A stretch of 64,000 bases of DNA from Balneatrix alpica DSM 16621 (GTDB taxonomy: Bacteria; Pseudomonadota; Gammaproteobacteria; Pseudomonadales; Balneatricaceae): assembly GCF_000619885.1 (NCBI RefSeq), contig NZ_KK211040.1, positions 491,527-555,526 on the forward strand, read 5' to 3'. This document shows, piece by piece, positions 17,111-27,815 of this stretch. The stretch's first letter is position 1. The number at the start of each line of letters is the position of its first letter. Made by a program: the position numbers and the translations under genes. Under the pieces are notes generated by a model, which saw only the letters and a list, made by a program, of their open reading frames with translations, was not told the origin of the DNA and searched no databases.

Positions 17111-17782
17111 TCAACCCTTATTGGATTGATGCGCCACTTGATCCCTGATGTAAACCGGTAGCGCCTGCTCCGGCAAGGTGCGCACTCCTTGCTGCCAGTA
17201 TGCTTCTGCCAGCACCGCAATATCCTGTGCCTGGGGATAGACATCCTGCTCCGCCTTGAGCTCCGCCAGCTCTTTGGCAAAGCGCTGACGATAAGCCCAG
17301 CCACTGCCCCAGCCGAAAGCCTCGCTGGGTCCGGTGACCTGCTCCGGCGGCGTTACCTGGGCCTCATTTAAGGCGCTGGGTAACGCTGCCCGGCAATCAA
17401 ACAACTGCCAGTAGACTTCATCCATGCGTGCGTCGATGGCCACCAGCACCTGCTGTGCCTGACGCTGACGTTTAGCTGCCAGCGCTAATGCTTCCAAGGT
17501 TGAGATTGCCAATAGGGGTTTATCCACCCCCAGCGCCAAGCCCTGGGCTACCCCTGCAGCAATACGAATCCCAGTAAAGGCTCCAGGCCCACAGCCATAG
17601 GCCAGTGCATCCAGATCCGTCAGCTTAAGCTTGGCCTGTTGCAGCAACTGCTCCACCATCGGTAACAGCAATTGCGCATGCTGACGCGGCACCAGGCGAA
17701 AATCTTCATAGACCTGACCCTCCACCAGCAGGGCCACAGAACAGGCTTCAGTCGAAGCATCCAGGGCAAGAATAGCGCTCAT
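17111..17782 (-). CDS. tsaB: tRNA t6A biosynthesis protein TsaB
   Basis: This 223-residue member of the ASKHA fold dimerises with TsaD and with TsaE to attach threonylcarbamoyl to A37 of tRNAs that read ANN codons. Visible marks are ILALDASTEACSVAL at the start and the GCGPGAFTGIRI loop near 65-76. The start is the ATG at 17782, six bases after GGAAG; the frame continues upstream four codons without conserved residues. Confidence 0.95.
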   Translation of the reverse strand: MSAILALDASTEACSVALLVEGQVYEDFRLVPRQHAQLLLPMVEQLLQQAKLKLTDLDALAYGCGPGAFTGIRIAAGVAQGLALGVDKPLLAISTLEALALAAKRQRQAQQVLVAIDARMDEVYWQLFDCRAALPSALNEAQVTPPEQVTGPSEAFGWGSGWAYRQRFAKELAELKAEQDVYPQAQDIAVLAEAYWQQGVRTLPEQALPVYIRDQVAHQSNKG

Positions 17783-17851
17783 AACCACTTCCATCAGAGT
17801 GAGCCGGCATTCTACCCCAAGCCCTGCACAGCGTCAGCACTTGCCCCTGCA

Positions 17852-19222
17852 CTAGGCCTCGGTATCCAAACCTGTGCTACTCATTCGCACACCGGCACTG
17901 ATGTTGAGCTGCATATTGAGATAGATGGATTGGCTGCGTGCCTGCAGTTGCTGTTTCTGATAATGATCCGCCGCTGTGGCAGGCCGTTGCTGCAAACGCT
18001 TGGCCTGTTGTTCCTGTTCAAGCTTTTGCTGCTCCTGCAGGGATTCACGCAGACGCTTCAGCTCTGCAGTCAGCTGTGCCAGAGGATCTTCCTGTTCCTC
18101 TTTACTCTCCTGGCTGGGTGCACTCACACCACCGGCCTGCTCACGCTCCTGCTCAAAACGCTCACGTAGCGCATCCAGGCGCTCCAGTAGTTTATCCAGA
18201 TCGGGCCCCAGCCCTTTCCCACCCCGAGCTTTGTCTTGACGGTGCTGGGCAATGGCCAGATCAATTTGATAGAGCCCGCCACTGCTACCATCCTCACGCA
18301 AATAGACCCCTGCCCGCTGTAACTTACCTAAGAGCCCATCTTCCCCACGAAAGCTAAAGGGTGTCGCTACACTACCCAGATAAATGGCCCCGACTCCAGC
18401 GTCCTTCAGACTCTGTAAGCTACCTTTTCCCTCTCCATCGGGTTGCCAGATTTGTAGCTTGGCGAACAACGGATCATTTTCATCCAACCATCCGTTGCCA
18501 TCCTCATCCAACGCCTGCAAGTCAGCAAAACCATTACCGGACTTCACCCCAAAGAGTTCAGAACCGTCATTGATTTGGCCATCTTCATTACGATCCAGCA
18601 CCAGTAGCCCCATGCCCGCTCCTGGCACTGCTAGCTGTTCTTTGCTGCCATCACCATCCAAATCAAACGAAAAGCGCATTGCCCCCAAACTCGGCGGCAC
18701 ATTGCCCAGACTGATCATCAGTGGATCCTGCAAACGTACACGCTCTTGCCTGGCACTGACCGACTCAAAGGTAAAGCTGCGACTCATACTGAGTTGGAAA
18801 TCAAAGCTGATCTCACGCCCGTCCGCCGTGCTGATATTGCCACTGGCAGCAAAGCTAAAGCTTTCCTGCTCATGGTAATAGGCATACTCATACACACTGA
18901 GTTGACCTGGACCTCCGCCCTGGTCCTCACGCAATGCGCTGGCATCCGCCCGTACCTGTACTGACTCACGGCTAAAACCCGCCATCACCTCTGCGGTAAA
19001 GTGCTCAAAGGCTTGGGTACTTTGCTGCGCCCCAGAATTAACCTGACTGGCGCCGGTTAAGCTGGCCTGTTGCTCGGCACGCCAACGCTGCTGTGCCTGC
19101 TCCGAAAGAAGAATGGAATTAAGATTAGCCAGATTACTCTGACTGTTAGCTTGTAACTGATGCTCCAGCTTGTGCTGCCTACTCTGGCTGCCCAGGCTCA
19201 TCAGCGCCTGTTGAATTTGCAT
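17852..19222 (-). CDS. Hypothetical protein with EF-hand-like calcium loops
   Basis: This 456-residue protein has no signal peptide. Residues 1-60 are Gln-rich and helical. Residues 105-180 look beta-rich. The centre holds three Asp/Gly loops typical of EF-hand or dockerin-like calcium sites: DLDGDGSKE (187-195), DRNEDGQINDG (210-220) and DEDGNGWLDEND (239-250), with SELFG and GFADL between them. Residues 330-425 are a charged coiled coil. This central block occurs in uncharacterised proteobacterial proteins and in some RTX-like proteins. I chose the ATG at 19222; the frame runs on to 19297 without support. It lies between tsaB and adk on the same strand. Function unknown. Confidence 0.75.
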   Translation of the reverse strand: MQIQQALMSLGSQSRQHKLEHQLQANSQSNLANLNSILLSEQAQQRWRAEQQASLTGASQVNSGAQQSTQAFEHFTAEVMAGFSRESVQVRADASALREDQGGGPGQLSVYEYAYYHEQESFSFAASGNISTADGREISFDFQLSMSRSFTFESVSARQERVRLQDPLMISLGNVPPSLGAMRFSFDLDGDGSKEQLAVPGAGMGLLVLDRNEDGQINDGSELFGVKSGNGFADLQALDEDGNGWLDENDPLFAKLQIWQPDGEGKGSLQSLKDAGVGAIYLGSVATPFSFRGEDGLLGKLQRAGVYLREDGSSGGLYQIDLAIAQHRQDKARGGKGLGPDLDKLLERLDALRERFEQEREQAGGVSAPSQESKEEQEDPLAQLTAELKRLRESLQEQQKLEQEQQAKRLQQRPATAADHYQKQQLQARSQSIYLNMQLNISAGVRMSSTGLDTEA

Positions 19223-19332
19223 GGCCCTGCCCCTGATAAAGATTGCCTCAAGGCGGCTATCGGCCAACCACAACAAAACTGGACATTTATTAACCAACCA
19301 ATAGCGCCAACTTGCTGGAGCGCTACAAACAA

Positions 19333-19355
19333 CAAAGGGCCACTTGGGCCCTTTG
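19333..19355 (-). terminator. Candidate terminator of adk
   Basis: AAAGGGCC and GGCCCTTT pair across a 5- to 7-base loop just after the adk stop codon on the minus strand. The T tract is broken by G residues, so it may be only moderately efficient. Confidence 0.6.
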
Positions 19356-19374
19356 TCATTACCAATCAGTACGC

Positions 19375-20046
<672 letters not shown>

Positions 20047-20199
20047 TTATTTAAAATTCTTTTGTATTTCCTAAAGCACCATCATGACCGGGCTTTAGGT
20101 GGCGTCCGCGCCTTCCTGACCTTCATCTAATAAAAACAAAGAGTTAGCAACCGCTTCTGGGGCGCTAGGACGCAGAAGTGTCGACAATCAACACAACGG

Positions 20200-20233
20200 A
20201 ATGGGCCTGACCTTAACGGGTCAGGCCCATTTG
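20200..20233 (-). terminator. Terminator between ppc and adk
   Basis: ATGGGCCTGACC and GGTCAGGCCCAT form a 12-base-pair stem around a short loop. It is the only strong element in the 333-base gap (20032-20364), which must also hold the adk promoter. The stem is nearly symmetrical and no long T run follows. Confidence 0.6.
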
Positions 20234-20364
20234 TGCAATACGACCTTGCGCTTTTCATCAGGTTAGAGGTCGTACGCCTCGACTAAAGCAGGTGTTAACA
20301 CCTACCCCAGCATCACCTGTCAACGTCAGGATGACTCGCGATGCTCACCTGTCCGCATCATCGT

Positions 20365-23007
20365 TTAACCGGTATTGCGCATCCCGGCTGAAATGCCCGC
20401 CATAGTCACCATCAACGCCTGATCAATCTGTGCAGCCACCCCTTCACTTCCCTGTAGACGCTCCCGTCGCAGCAACTCAGCCTGAAGCAGGTGCAATGGA
20501 TCAATATAGGGGTTGCGTACACTAATGGAGTGACGAATGACCGGATTATTCACCAGCAGTTCATCCTGCTGGCGTATGCGCTTAAACAGATCAATTAATC
20601 CCTGTAAGCGCGCACGTAAAGAGGCTCCCAACGGCTGTAGATCTGCCCCGACCAGACGCTGATCATACCAGGCACTGGTTTCCTGGTCGGTTTTCGCCAG
20701 CACCATCTCCAACATGTCCATGTAGGTGTTGAAGAAATGCCAGTTTTCAATCATTTCCCGTAAAGCGGGTAAACGCTCTGTCGCCTCAATCCGGGCCAAT
20801 GCCTGGTCGGTACCGAGCCAGGTGGGCAACATCAGACGCATTTGCGTCCAGGCAAAAATCCACGGAATCGCCCGTAAGCTTTCTACCCCACCATCCACTT
20901 TACGTTTTGCCGGACGGCTCCCTAATGGCAATTTCGCCAGTTCCTGCTCCGGTGTCGCCGCTCGGAAGTAAGGTACAAACTGCGGATTATCCCGCACCAT
21001 GTCACGGTATTCACGGCAGGCAAGTGCCGCCATCTCATCCATCAGTTCACGCCATTGTGGCTTGGGTGCAGGTAAGGGGGCCAAGGTTGCCTCCAGCACC
21101 GCGCCGGCATAGAGCTCAAGGTTCCGCACCGCGATTTGCGGGATACCAAACTTAAAGCGAATCATCTCGCCCTGTTCGGTGACCCGGATGCTGCCATTTA
21201 CTGAACCTGGCGGCTGCGACAGGATGGCGATATGGCTTGGGCCACCACCGCGCCCTACAGTACCCCCTCGGCCGTGGAACAGGGTCAGGTGCACACCTTG
21301 CTCTTTACAGAGCGCCGTTAATGCCTCCTGCGCCTTAAACTGGCCCCAGGTAGCGGCTAAGTGGCCGGCATCCTTGGCGGAGTCGGAGTAACCGATCATC
21401 ACCGCTTGTTTATTGGCGATATAGTCGCGATACCAAGGAATCTGGAACAGCTGACGCAGGCAATCCTGGGCAGCATCCAGGTCATCCAAGGTTTCAAACA
21501 AGGGCGCCACTGGCATATTCCAACGTACCCCAGCTTCCTTCAATAGCAGGATAACGCTGAGTACATCTGAGGGAGTACTGGCCATGGAGATAACATAACA
21601 AGCCAGCGAGTCAGGTGCCGTTTGTGCAATGCAACGACAGGTGGCAATCACTTCCTCCACATCTGCACTGGGTTGCCAGTCACGCGGTAGCAAGGGACGC
21701 TTACTCTGCAACTCTTGCAGCAGGTAGGTTTGTTTTTGCTGTTCCGGCCACTCTGAATAACGGCCCAACTCATAATATTCGGTCAGCGCATCCATTACCT
21801 CGGTATGACGTTCTGAGTTCTGACGAATATCCAGGCGCAACAGGTAAATACCGAAGCAGGAGGCTCGGTGGATGACATCACGCAGTAGGCCTTCGGCAAT
21901 CACCTCCATGCCACAGGCACGTAGGCTGCGGTCACAGAGCTGCAGGGGCTCCAGCAACTGCTGATTGTCAGTTAGTACCTGCTCACTATCAATATGTTCG
22001 CCCTCTAATGCCGCCTCAGCCCAATCCAGAGTGGCCTGTAGACGCCGAGCAAGTTGTTTCAGGTAAACCCGATACGGCTCTAACTGCTCCGCTCCAACCA
22101 ACGCACGCAGCTCATCGCTACATTCATGCATCGACAGTTCTGCGCGCAGGCGCTCCACATCATTAAGGAACAGATCTGCGGCCTGCCAGCGTGCCAATAA
22201 TAAGACTTCCCGAGTCACCTTGGCGGTGACGAAGGGGTTGCCGTCACGGTCGCCCCCCATCCAGGAACAAAAACGAATCGGGGCAGCGGTTAAAGGCAGG
22301 ACCTGTCCAGTACTCTGCTGCAAAGCCGCATCCAACTGGCGTAAAAAACGTGGGACGGCATTCCATAGCGAGTTTTCAATCACCGCAAAGCCCCATTTGG
22401 CTTCATCCACTGGGGTCGGGCGCTTGGTGCGGATTTCATTGGTATACCAGGCCTGAGCGATCAGCTCTTGTAAGCGCTGATGCAAGCCTTGTTCTTCCTC
22501 CGCGCCTTTGGCCAAATCCAACGCCCGCAGACACTCAGCGATACCATCGTATTTTTGGATCAGGGTGCGGCGCACGGCCTCGGTGGGGTGAGCGGTCAAT
22601 ACCAGCTCAATTTGCATATCCAGTAGCTGTTGCACTAGGGTTTCTTGGCTCACGCCAGCGGCCTGAATACGTGCCATTTGTTGGCTCAGGGTGTCATCAT
22701 CCAGCATTAAGCTGGCATCCTGTTTGCGTCGGCGCACCCGATGCACTTCTTCGGCAATATTAGCCAGATTAAGAAATTGGTTAAAAGCACGGGTAACCGG
22801 CACTAATAGATCATCGCTCAAACCCGTCAGCAAGTTTTCCAACTGCTCACGGCTGGCACTGTCACCACTGCGGCCTTCTTTCGCCAGGCGACGAATCTGC
22901 TCAATAATTTCCAGTACCTGCTGACCCCCATCTTGTTCAATGGTGTGTCCCAGGCACTCACCAAGTAAACGCACGTTATCCCGCAGGGGGGCATGAATAT
23001 CCGCCAT
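20365..23007 (-). CDS. ppc: Phosphoenolpyruvate carboxylase
   Basis: This 880-residue enzyme carboxylates phosphoenolpyruvate to oxaloacetate and refills the TCA cycle. Conserved sites are present: TAHPTEAVRRT near 138-148 with the catalytic His, MGGDRDGNP, and FHGRGGTVGRGGGP in the second half. It ends with the family C-terminus GMRNTG that closes over the active site. The start is the ATG at 23007, eight bases after GGAG; a GTG two codons upstream is too close to that site. Length matches Escherichia coli (883). It is monocistronic as far as seen. Confidence 0.97.
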   Translation of the reverse strand: MADIHAPLRDNVRLLGECLGHTIEQDGGQQVLEIIEQIRRLAKEGRSGDSASREQLENLLTGLSDDLLVPVTRAFNQFLNLANIAEEVHRVRRRKQDASLMLDDDTLSQQMARIQAAGVSQETLVQQLLDMQIELVLTAHPTEAVRRTLIQKYDGIAECLRALDLAKGAEEEQGLHQRLQELIAQAWYTNEIRTKRPTPVDEAKWGFAVIENSLWNAVPRFLRQLDAALQQSTGQVLPLTAAPIRFCSWMGGDRDGNPFVTAKVTREVLLLARWQAADLFLNDVERLRAELSMHECSDELRALVGAEQLEPYRVYLKQLARRLQATLDWAEAALEGEHIDSEQVLTDNQQLLEPLQLCDRSLRACGMEVIAEGLLRDVIHRASCFGIYLLRLDIRQNSERHTEVMDALTEYYELGRYSEWPEQQKQTYLLQELQSKRPLLPRDWQPSADVEEVIATCRCIAQTAPDSLACYVISMASTPSDVLSVILLLKEAGVRWNMPVAPLFETLDDLDAAQDCLRQLFQIPWYRDYIANKQAVMIGYSDSAKDAGHLAATWGQFKAQEALTALCKEQGVHLTLFHGRGGTVGRGGGPSHIAILSQPPGSVNGSIRVTEQGEMIRFKFGIPQIAVRNLELYAGAVLEATLAPLPAPKPQWRELMDEMAALACREYRDMVRDNPQFVPYFRAATPEQELAKLPLGSRPAKRKVDGGVESLRAIPWIFAWTQMRLMLPTWLGTDQALARIEATERLPALREMIENWHFFNTYMDMLEMVLAKTDQETSAWYDQRLVGADLQPLGASLRARLQGLIDLFKRIRQQDELLVNNPVIRHSISVRNPYIDPLHLLQAELLRRERLQGSEGVAAQIDQALMVTMAGISAGMRNTG

Positions 23008-23133
23008 CTTCACAACTCCTTGGATTTAGGGATACAGCCGAAAGCAAGCCACCCGCGATGCGTTGATAGACTTCTGTCCAGTCACAGGCTGTGACCATAC
23101 TCGGCTGGTTCATGCGGCGGGAGAGTAGCGGGT

Positions 23134-23940
23134 TTATAACCCTTCGCGCTTTGCCTGGTCCCAAAGCGCATCCAGGCCGGGCAAGTCCATTTGTTGCATG
23201 GAATCAGGCCCTGCCAGCTGCTCAACACGACGGAAACGTCGCTCAAACTTGGCGTTTGCACGTCGCAACGCCGCTTCGGGATCTACCTTAAGATGTCGAG
23301 CTAGGTTAACGCAACAAAACAGTAAGTCTCCGACTTCATCCTCAATAGCATCCTGCTCTCCCTGGTGTACCGCCTGCTCGATTTCATCCAGCTCTTCCAC
23401 CAGTTTGGCGCGCACCGGCAACCACTCAAACCAATCAAAGCCGACCGATGCCGCCCGCTTTTGCAGTTTGTTGGCTCGCTGGAGCGCCGGCAGAGCTGAG
23501 GGCACATCATCCAACACGGAGGCATGGTCTTTACCCGCGCGTTCTTCGGCTTTAATTGCCTCCCAACGGGCTTTAATTTGCTCTTCCGTTAATGGTGGCG
23601 TATCAGCCTTGGCATACAGATCGGCGGTTGGGAAAACATGGGGATGACGACGAATCAGTTTTGCTACCAAATTGTCGATAATGTCTGCCAGGTCGAAGTA
23701 CTGCTGCTCTTTACCTAACTGGGCATAGAAAATGACCTGAAACAGCAAATCCCCCAACTCATCCTTTAACTGGGCAAAGTCTTCGCGCTCAATGGCATCG
23801 GCCACCTCATAGGCTTCTTCCAGGGTGTGCGGCAGAATGCTGGCAAAATTTTGCTTTAAATCCCATGGGCACCCCGTCTCCGGGGTGCGCAGGCGTTGCA
23901 TTAAAAAAAGCAGATCGGCTAGTTGGTAAGGCTGACTCAT
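23134..23940 (-). CDS. mazG: Nucleoside triphosphate pyrophosphohydrolase MazG
   Basis: This 268-residue protein has two all-alpha MazG domains, each with the metal-binding Glu/Asp pattern: LEEAYEVADAI with ELGDLLFQV in the first and VEELDEIEQAV with DEVGDLLFCC in the second. It hydrolyses NTPs to NMP and pyrophosphate, and in Escherichia coli it lowers ppGpp through its precursor nucleotides. Its ATG overlaps the relA stop by four bases, so the alarmone synthase and this opposing enzyme are made together. It is the last gene of the lepA-to-mazG run. Confidence 0.96.
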   Translation of the reverse strand: MSQPYQLADLLFLMQRLRTPETGCPWDLKQNFASILPHTLEEAYEVADAIEREDFAQLKDELGDLLFQVIFYAQLGKEQQYFDLADIIDNLVAKLIRRHPHVFPTADLYAKADTPPLTEEQIKARWEAIKAEERAGKDHASVLDDVPSALPALQRANKLQKRAASVGFDWFEWLPVRAKLVEELDEIEQAVHQGEQDAIEDEVGDLLFCCVNLARHLKVDPEAALRRANAKFERRFRRVEQLAGPDSMQQMDLPGLDALWDQAKREGL

Positions 23941-26210
23941 TTCTTACTCGGTGCGGCCAGGCTACGCTGGCGATGTACATCGATCACATTGGATAACTGG
24001 GCAATCTTGTCCATTAACCGTCCCAGTTGTTCCAAGCGGCTAATCTCCAGGGTCATGGCAACCCGTGCGGTGCAAAACACCTTGTCGGTCTGGGTATGGA
24101 AACTGAGGATATTGACCTTCTCGTTAGAGAGCGTAGCGGTGATGTCCTTTAATAGCCCTGAACGGTCAAAGGCCTCCACCACAATATCCACTGGATAGGT
24201 CTGCTCAGGCTCTTCACCCCAGCTGACCTGCACCATCCGCCGTGGTTCTTTTTCCTGCAGTGCCAGTAAATTCTGGCAATCCTGACGGTGAATAGAAACA
24301 CCACGGTTTAAGGTGATATAGCCGACAATGGGGTCTCCTGGCACCGGTTTGCAACAGGTAGCCATATGGGTCATCAGATTCCCCACGCCGAGAATAAAGA
24401 CCTCCGCATCATCCTGACGGATTTTGCTGCGTCGCTCCTTAATCACCGGCAGCTCAAACTGGCTGGCAGCCCCGCTGGGCTCCAACTGTTTTTGCACCTC
24501 ATGGATGATCTGTGACAGGCGTAGATCCCCCGCCCCCAAACCGGCAAACATATCTTCCGCGGCACGCAGATTGAGCGCCTGGGCAATCTGTTCGTAATTG
24601 ACCTGTTCCAGTGCCAAGCGCTTGAGTTCACGCTCCAATAACTGCCGCCCCTCGGCAACATTGTCATCCCGGTCTTGCAGCTTAAACCAAGCCTGAACCT
24701 TCGCCCGCGCACGGGAAGTGTAGAGGTAACCAAAGTTTTGGTTGAGCCAATCCCGGCTCGGCGTACCGCCTTTCTGGCGCAGAATTTCCACCTGATCACC
24801 GGTTTTAAGCTTGTAGGTCAAGGGCACAATGCGGCCACCGACTTTAGCTCCCCGGCAACTGTTACCAATCTCGGTATGCACCCGATAGGCGAAGTCCAAT
24901 GGAGTGGAGCCATTGGGTAAGTCCACTACATGCCCTTCAGGGGTAAAGACGTAGATACGATCCTGGGTGATGGAGTTGCGCAGCTGATCCACCAGTCCAG
25001 TGGCATCGCCCATTTCCTCCTGCCACTCCAATACCTGACGCAGCCAGGCGATCTTGTCTTCGTAACTGTTGGACTTGTTTTTGACATCGGTGCCTTTGTA
25101 GCGCCAGTGCGCACAAACCCCCAGCTCGGCTTCTTCGTGCATGTTCTGGGTACGAATCTGTACCTCAAGCACCTTACCTTCCGGCCCGATCACCGCCGTA
25201 TGCAGCGAACGGTAACCGTTCTCTTTGGGGGAGGCGATATAGTCATCAAACTCATTTGGCACATGGCGCCACAGCGCATGGACAATCCCCAGGGCGGCGT
25301 AACAATCCCGGACTTCCGGCACCAGAATGCGCACGGCGCGGATGTCATACACCTGGGAGAAAGGAATGTTCTTGCGCTGCATTTTGCGCCAGATCGAATA
25401 GATATGCTTGGCACGCCCCATCAGCTCGCCTTCGATACCGGCGTCCGACAGTTTCTCTTTTAATACCGACAGCACATTCTGGATATAACGCTGACGATCC
25501 AGACGCTTTTCATCAAGCAACTGCGCAATGTGCTTATAGGCATTGGGCTGCAAATAACGGAAGGACAGGTCTTCCAGTTCCCACTTGATATGACCGATCC
25601 CCAGACGGTGGGCCAGGGGAGCATAGATATCAAACACTTCACGGGAAACCAGATAGCGCTTTTTACGATTAGCGTGCTTGACCACACGAATCGCACAGGT
25701 CCGCTCGGCCAGTTTAATCAGGGCAACTCGGACATCATCAATGATGGAAACCAGCATCTTACGAACGTTATCGAGCTGGTTTTCATTTTGCCCCAGGATA
25801 GGCGCTTTGCTTGGCCGTATCAGTGGGGTGATGGCAGCCATCTGCAACACCCCATCAATCAGCTTGGCGACCTGCTTGCCAAACTGGCCTTCCACCTGGG
25901 CCAGGGTCAGCTTTTGCTGGCGCACGGCACGATAGAGTACAGCGGCAACCAGGGATTCAAAATCGAGGTTGAGCTCCGCCAGGATCAGCGCCATTTCCAG
26001 GCCGGTGTGCAGACAGTTCATGGGACTGTTTTCCCACTCATCATCCTCACCGGATTCGGAACGCGGCACCACTGCCTCTACCATACGGCAAGCACTAATC
26101 AGCTGTTCCGAGTCGGTCAGCGGTATGTGTTCGCCAAGCTTGGATAGCCAAACGTTGAGATCAACGCTGCCATCTTCAAGCACATAGTGGTCTTCGCGTA
26201 CTTTGACCAT
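23937..26210 (-). CDS. relA: GTP pyrophosphokinase (stringent response)
   Basis: This 757-residue synthase makes (p)ppGpp on stalled ribosomes. Domain order: a degenerate N-terminal HD hydrolase domain (the His-Asp pair is replaced, in VAAVLYRAVRQQ), the synthetase domain with NEFDDYIASPKENGYRSLHT and EVQIRTQNMHEEAE, a TGS domain (DRIYVFTPEGHVVDLPNG), and C-terminal zinc-finger/ACT regions. EFDD marks the monofunctional RelA type; a SpoT must be encoded elsewhere. It is preceded by rlmD with 129 bases between and overlaps mazG downstream. Confidence 0.97.
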   Translation of the reverse strand: MVKVREDHYVLEDGSVDLNVWLSKLGEHIPLTDSEQLISACRMVEAVVPRSESGEDDEWENSPMNCLHTGLEMALILAELNLDFESLVAAVLYRAVRQQKLTLAQVEGQFGKQVAKLIDGVLQMAAITPLIRPSKAPILGQNENQLDNVRKMLVSIIDDVRVALIKLAERTCAIRVVKHANRKKRYLVSREVFDIYAPLAHRLGIGHIKWELEDLSFRYLQPNAYKHIAQLLDEKRLDRQRYIQNVLSVLKEKLSDAGIEGELMGRAKHIYSIWRKMQRKNIPFSQVYDIRAVRILVPEVRDCYAALGIVHALWRHVPNEFDDYIASPKENGYRSLHTAVIGPEGKVLEVQIRTQNMHEEAELGVCAHWRYKGTDVKNKSNSYEDKIAWLRQVLEWQEEMGDATGLVDQLRNSITQDRIYVFTPEGHVVDLPNGSTPLDFAYRVHTEIGNSCRGAKVGGRIVPLTYKLKTGDQVEILRQKGGTPSRDWLNQNFGYLYTSRARAKVQAWFKLQDRDDNVAEGRQLLERELKRLALEQVNYEQIAQALNLRAAEDMFAGLGAGDLRLSQIIHEVQKQLEPSGAASQFELPVIKERRSKIRQDDAEVFILGVGNLMTHMATCCKPVPGDPIVGYITLNRGVSIHRQDCQNLLALQEKEPRRMVQVSWGEEPEQTYPVDIVVEAFDRSGLLKDITATLSNEKVNILSFHTQTDKVFCTARVAMTLEISRLEQLGRLMDKIAQLSNVIDVHRQRSLAAPSKK

Positions 26211-26339
26211 GGTTAATGCACTCCCTGTCTACCCGTGCAGGGTTTTGTAATTATTGGTGACACCCATCACTGCCTGTGACGGGGCATGGATGGCTGGTCT
26301 TCCCCCGAAGATGCTCACTCTCAGCCATCAAACGTATTT

Positions 26340-27761
26340 TCAGTCCGCTTTCTCGAACAGCGCTATCGCTTCAATATGCGCCGTTTGCGGGAACATATCC
26401 ATGGCCCCTGCCTGGCTAAAACGATAGCCATGGCGAACCAGTTCCGCGGCATCCCGCGCCAGAGTCGCCGGGTTGCAGGACACGTAAAGAATGCGACTGG
26501 GCGACAACTGCGCCAGATACCCCATCGCTACTTGTGCCCCCGCTCTAGGAGGATCAACCAGCACCTTATCAAAGCCCTGGCTGGCCCAGGCCTGCTGACT
26601 AAAGGGCTGCATTAAATCTGCCGCGACAAAGTCCAGGTTGCTTAGCTGGTTCAGGCTGGCATTCATGCGCCCGCGGGCAACCATTGCCTCGCTGGCTTCC
26701 ACCGCCACTACCTGCTTAGCCTGACGCGCCAATGGCAAGCTGAAATTACCCAGCCCACAAAACAAATCCAGCACCCGCTCATGCGGCTGAACATCCAGCA
26801 ACTCCAGTGCCAACTTGACCATTTGTTGATTAACACTGGCATTCACCTGGGTAAAATCCGCCGGGGTATACCCCAGCCTCAGCGCAAAAGCGGGCATAGT
26901 ATAATACAAATGCTCGTCCTGATTGGCTGACGAGGGGCAATAAAGCCGGGTTTGGCCCCCCTTGCCCTCCTCCAACCATAACTGACAATGCTGTTCTGCT
27001 GCCCAGGCTAACCACTGCTGCAGCACTACTTTGGGTAAAGGCGCGAGAATACGCACCAAAACAGCCTTATCCTCATCCCCAGCAGCCAGCTCCACATGAC
27101 CCAGTTGCTCAGGCTGCGGATGCTGCGCCAATAACTGTTGCAAACCAGGCAAGAGCGCATTGAGTTCAGGCTGCAGCACCAGGCATTCACTGACTTCCAC
27201 CACCTCCTGCTGCCGGACAGCACGAAAACCGAGCTGCAGTCGACCCTCTTTACTCAGCCAGCGCAGTGCCAGATGAGCACGACGGCGGTAGCCCTGACTC
27301 GGCCCCTGTAGGGGAGGTAGCCAACTATGCGGCTGCACCTGACCCAAGCGCTGTAACTGTTCGGCCAATACCTGTTGTTTCAGTTGCAACTGAGCATCGG
27401 CTTGCAGATGCCAAAGACTGCAACCACCACAGCGGCTGGCATAACGGCACTCAGGCTCAATCCGCTGGGGAGAGGCCTGCTCAACCCTCAGGGTTTGCGC
27501 CTCAATAAAACGTCCTTTTACCTCGGTTACCCGTGCCTGTACACGCTCATCCGGCAGCGCCCCTTCGACAAAACAGGTTTTCCCTTGATAACGGGCCACT
27601 CCCCGCCCTTCATGGCTAAAGCCCTGGATGTCCAACTCCAACAATATCCCTTTGCTGATGGGGGACGAGGGCTCCGTTGCCGGAGTCGCCTGTGCAGCAG
27701 GACGCCCAGGCGTAGCACTTTTGCGCCGGGGCACTTTAATCCCTTTCAGTTTCAAAGCCAT
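26340..27761 (-). CDS. rlmD: 23S rRNA (uracil-1939 C5)-methyltransferase
   Basis: This 473-residue enzyme methylates U1939 of 23S rRNA. A basic, Ala/Pro-rich N-terminal extension (about 1-40) precedes the TRAM domain (about 41-100). The iron-sulphur cysteines follow in CRYASRCGGC plus a downstream Cys, and the SAM domain carries the FCGLGNFSLPLA motif and the catalytic VSCNPATLARD near the end. In this order (cysM-rlmD-relA-mazG) it is conserved across Pseudomonas and its relatives. The extension is longer than in the Escherichia coli protein (433 residues). Confidence 0.96.
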   Translation of the reverse strand: MALKLKGIKVPRRKSATPGRPAAQATPATEPSSPISKGILLELDIQGFSHEGRGVARYQGKTCFVEGALPDERVQARVTEVKGRFIEAQTLRVEQASPQRIEPECRYASRCGGCSLWHLQADAQLQLKQQVLAEQLQRLGQVQPHSWLPPLQGPSQGYRRRAHLALRWLSKEGRLQLGFRAVRQQEVVEVSECLVLQPELNALLPGLQQLLAQHPQPEQLGHVELAAGDEDKAVLVRILAPLPKVVLQQWLAWAAEQHCQLWLEEGKGGQTRLYCPSSANQDEHLYYTMPAFALRLGYTPADFTQVNASVNQQMVKLALELLDVQPHERVLDLFCGLGNFSLPLARQAKQVVAVEASEAMVARGRMNASLNQLSNLDFVAADLMQPFSQQAWASQGFDKVLVDPPRAGAQVAMGYLAQLSPSRILYVSCNPATLARDAAELVRHGYRFSQAGAMDMFPQTAHIEAIALFEKAD

Positions 27762-27815
27762 GACAACGACTCCCCCTGCCTAGCTACAACACAATAGGAG
27801 AGGAGAGGCTCCCGC

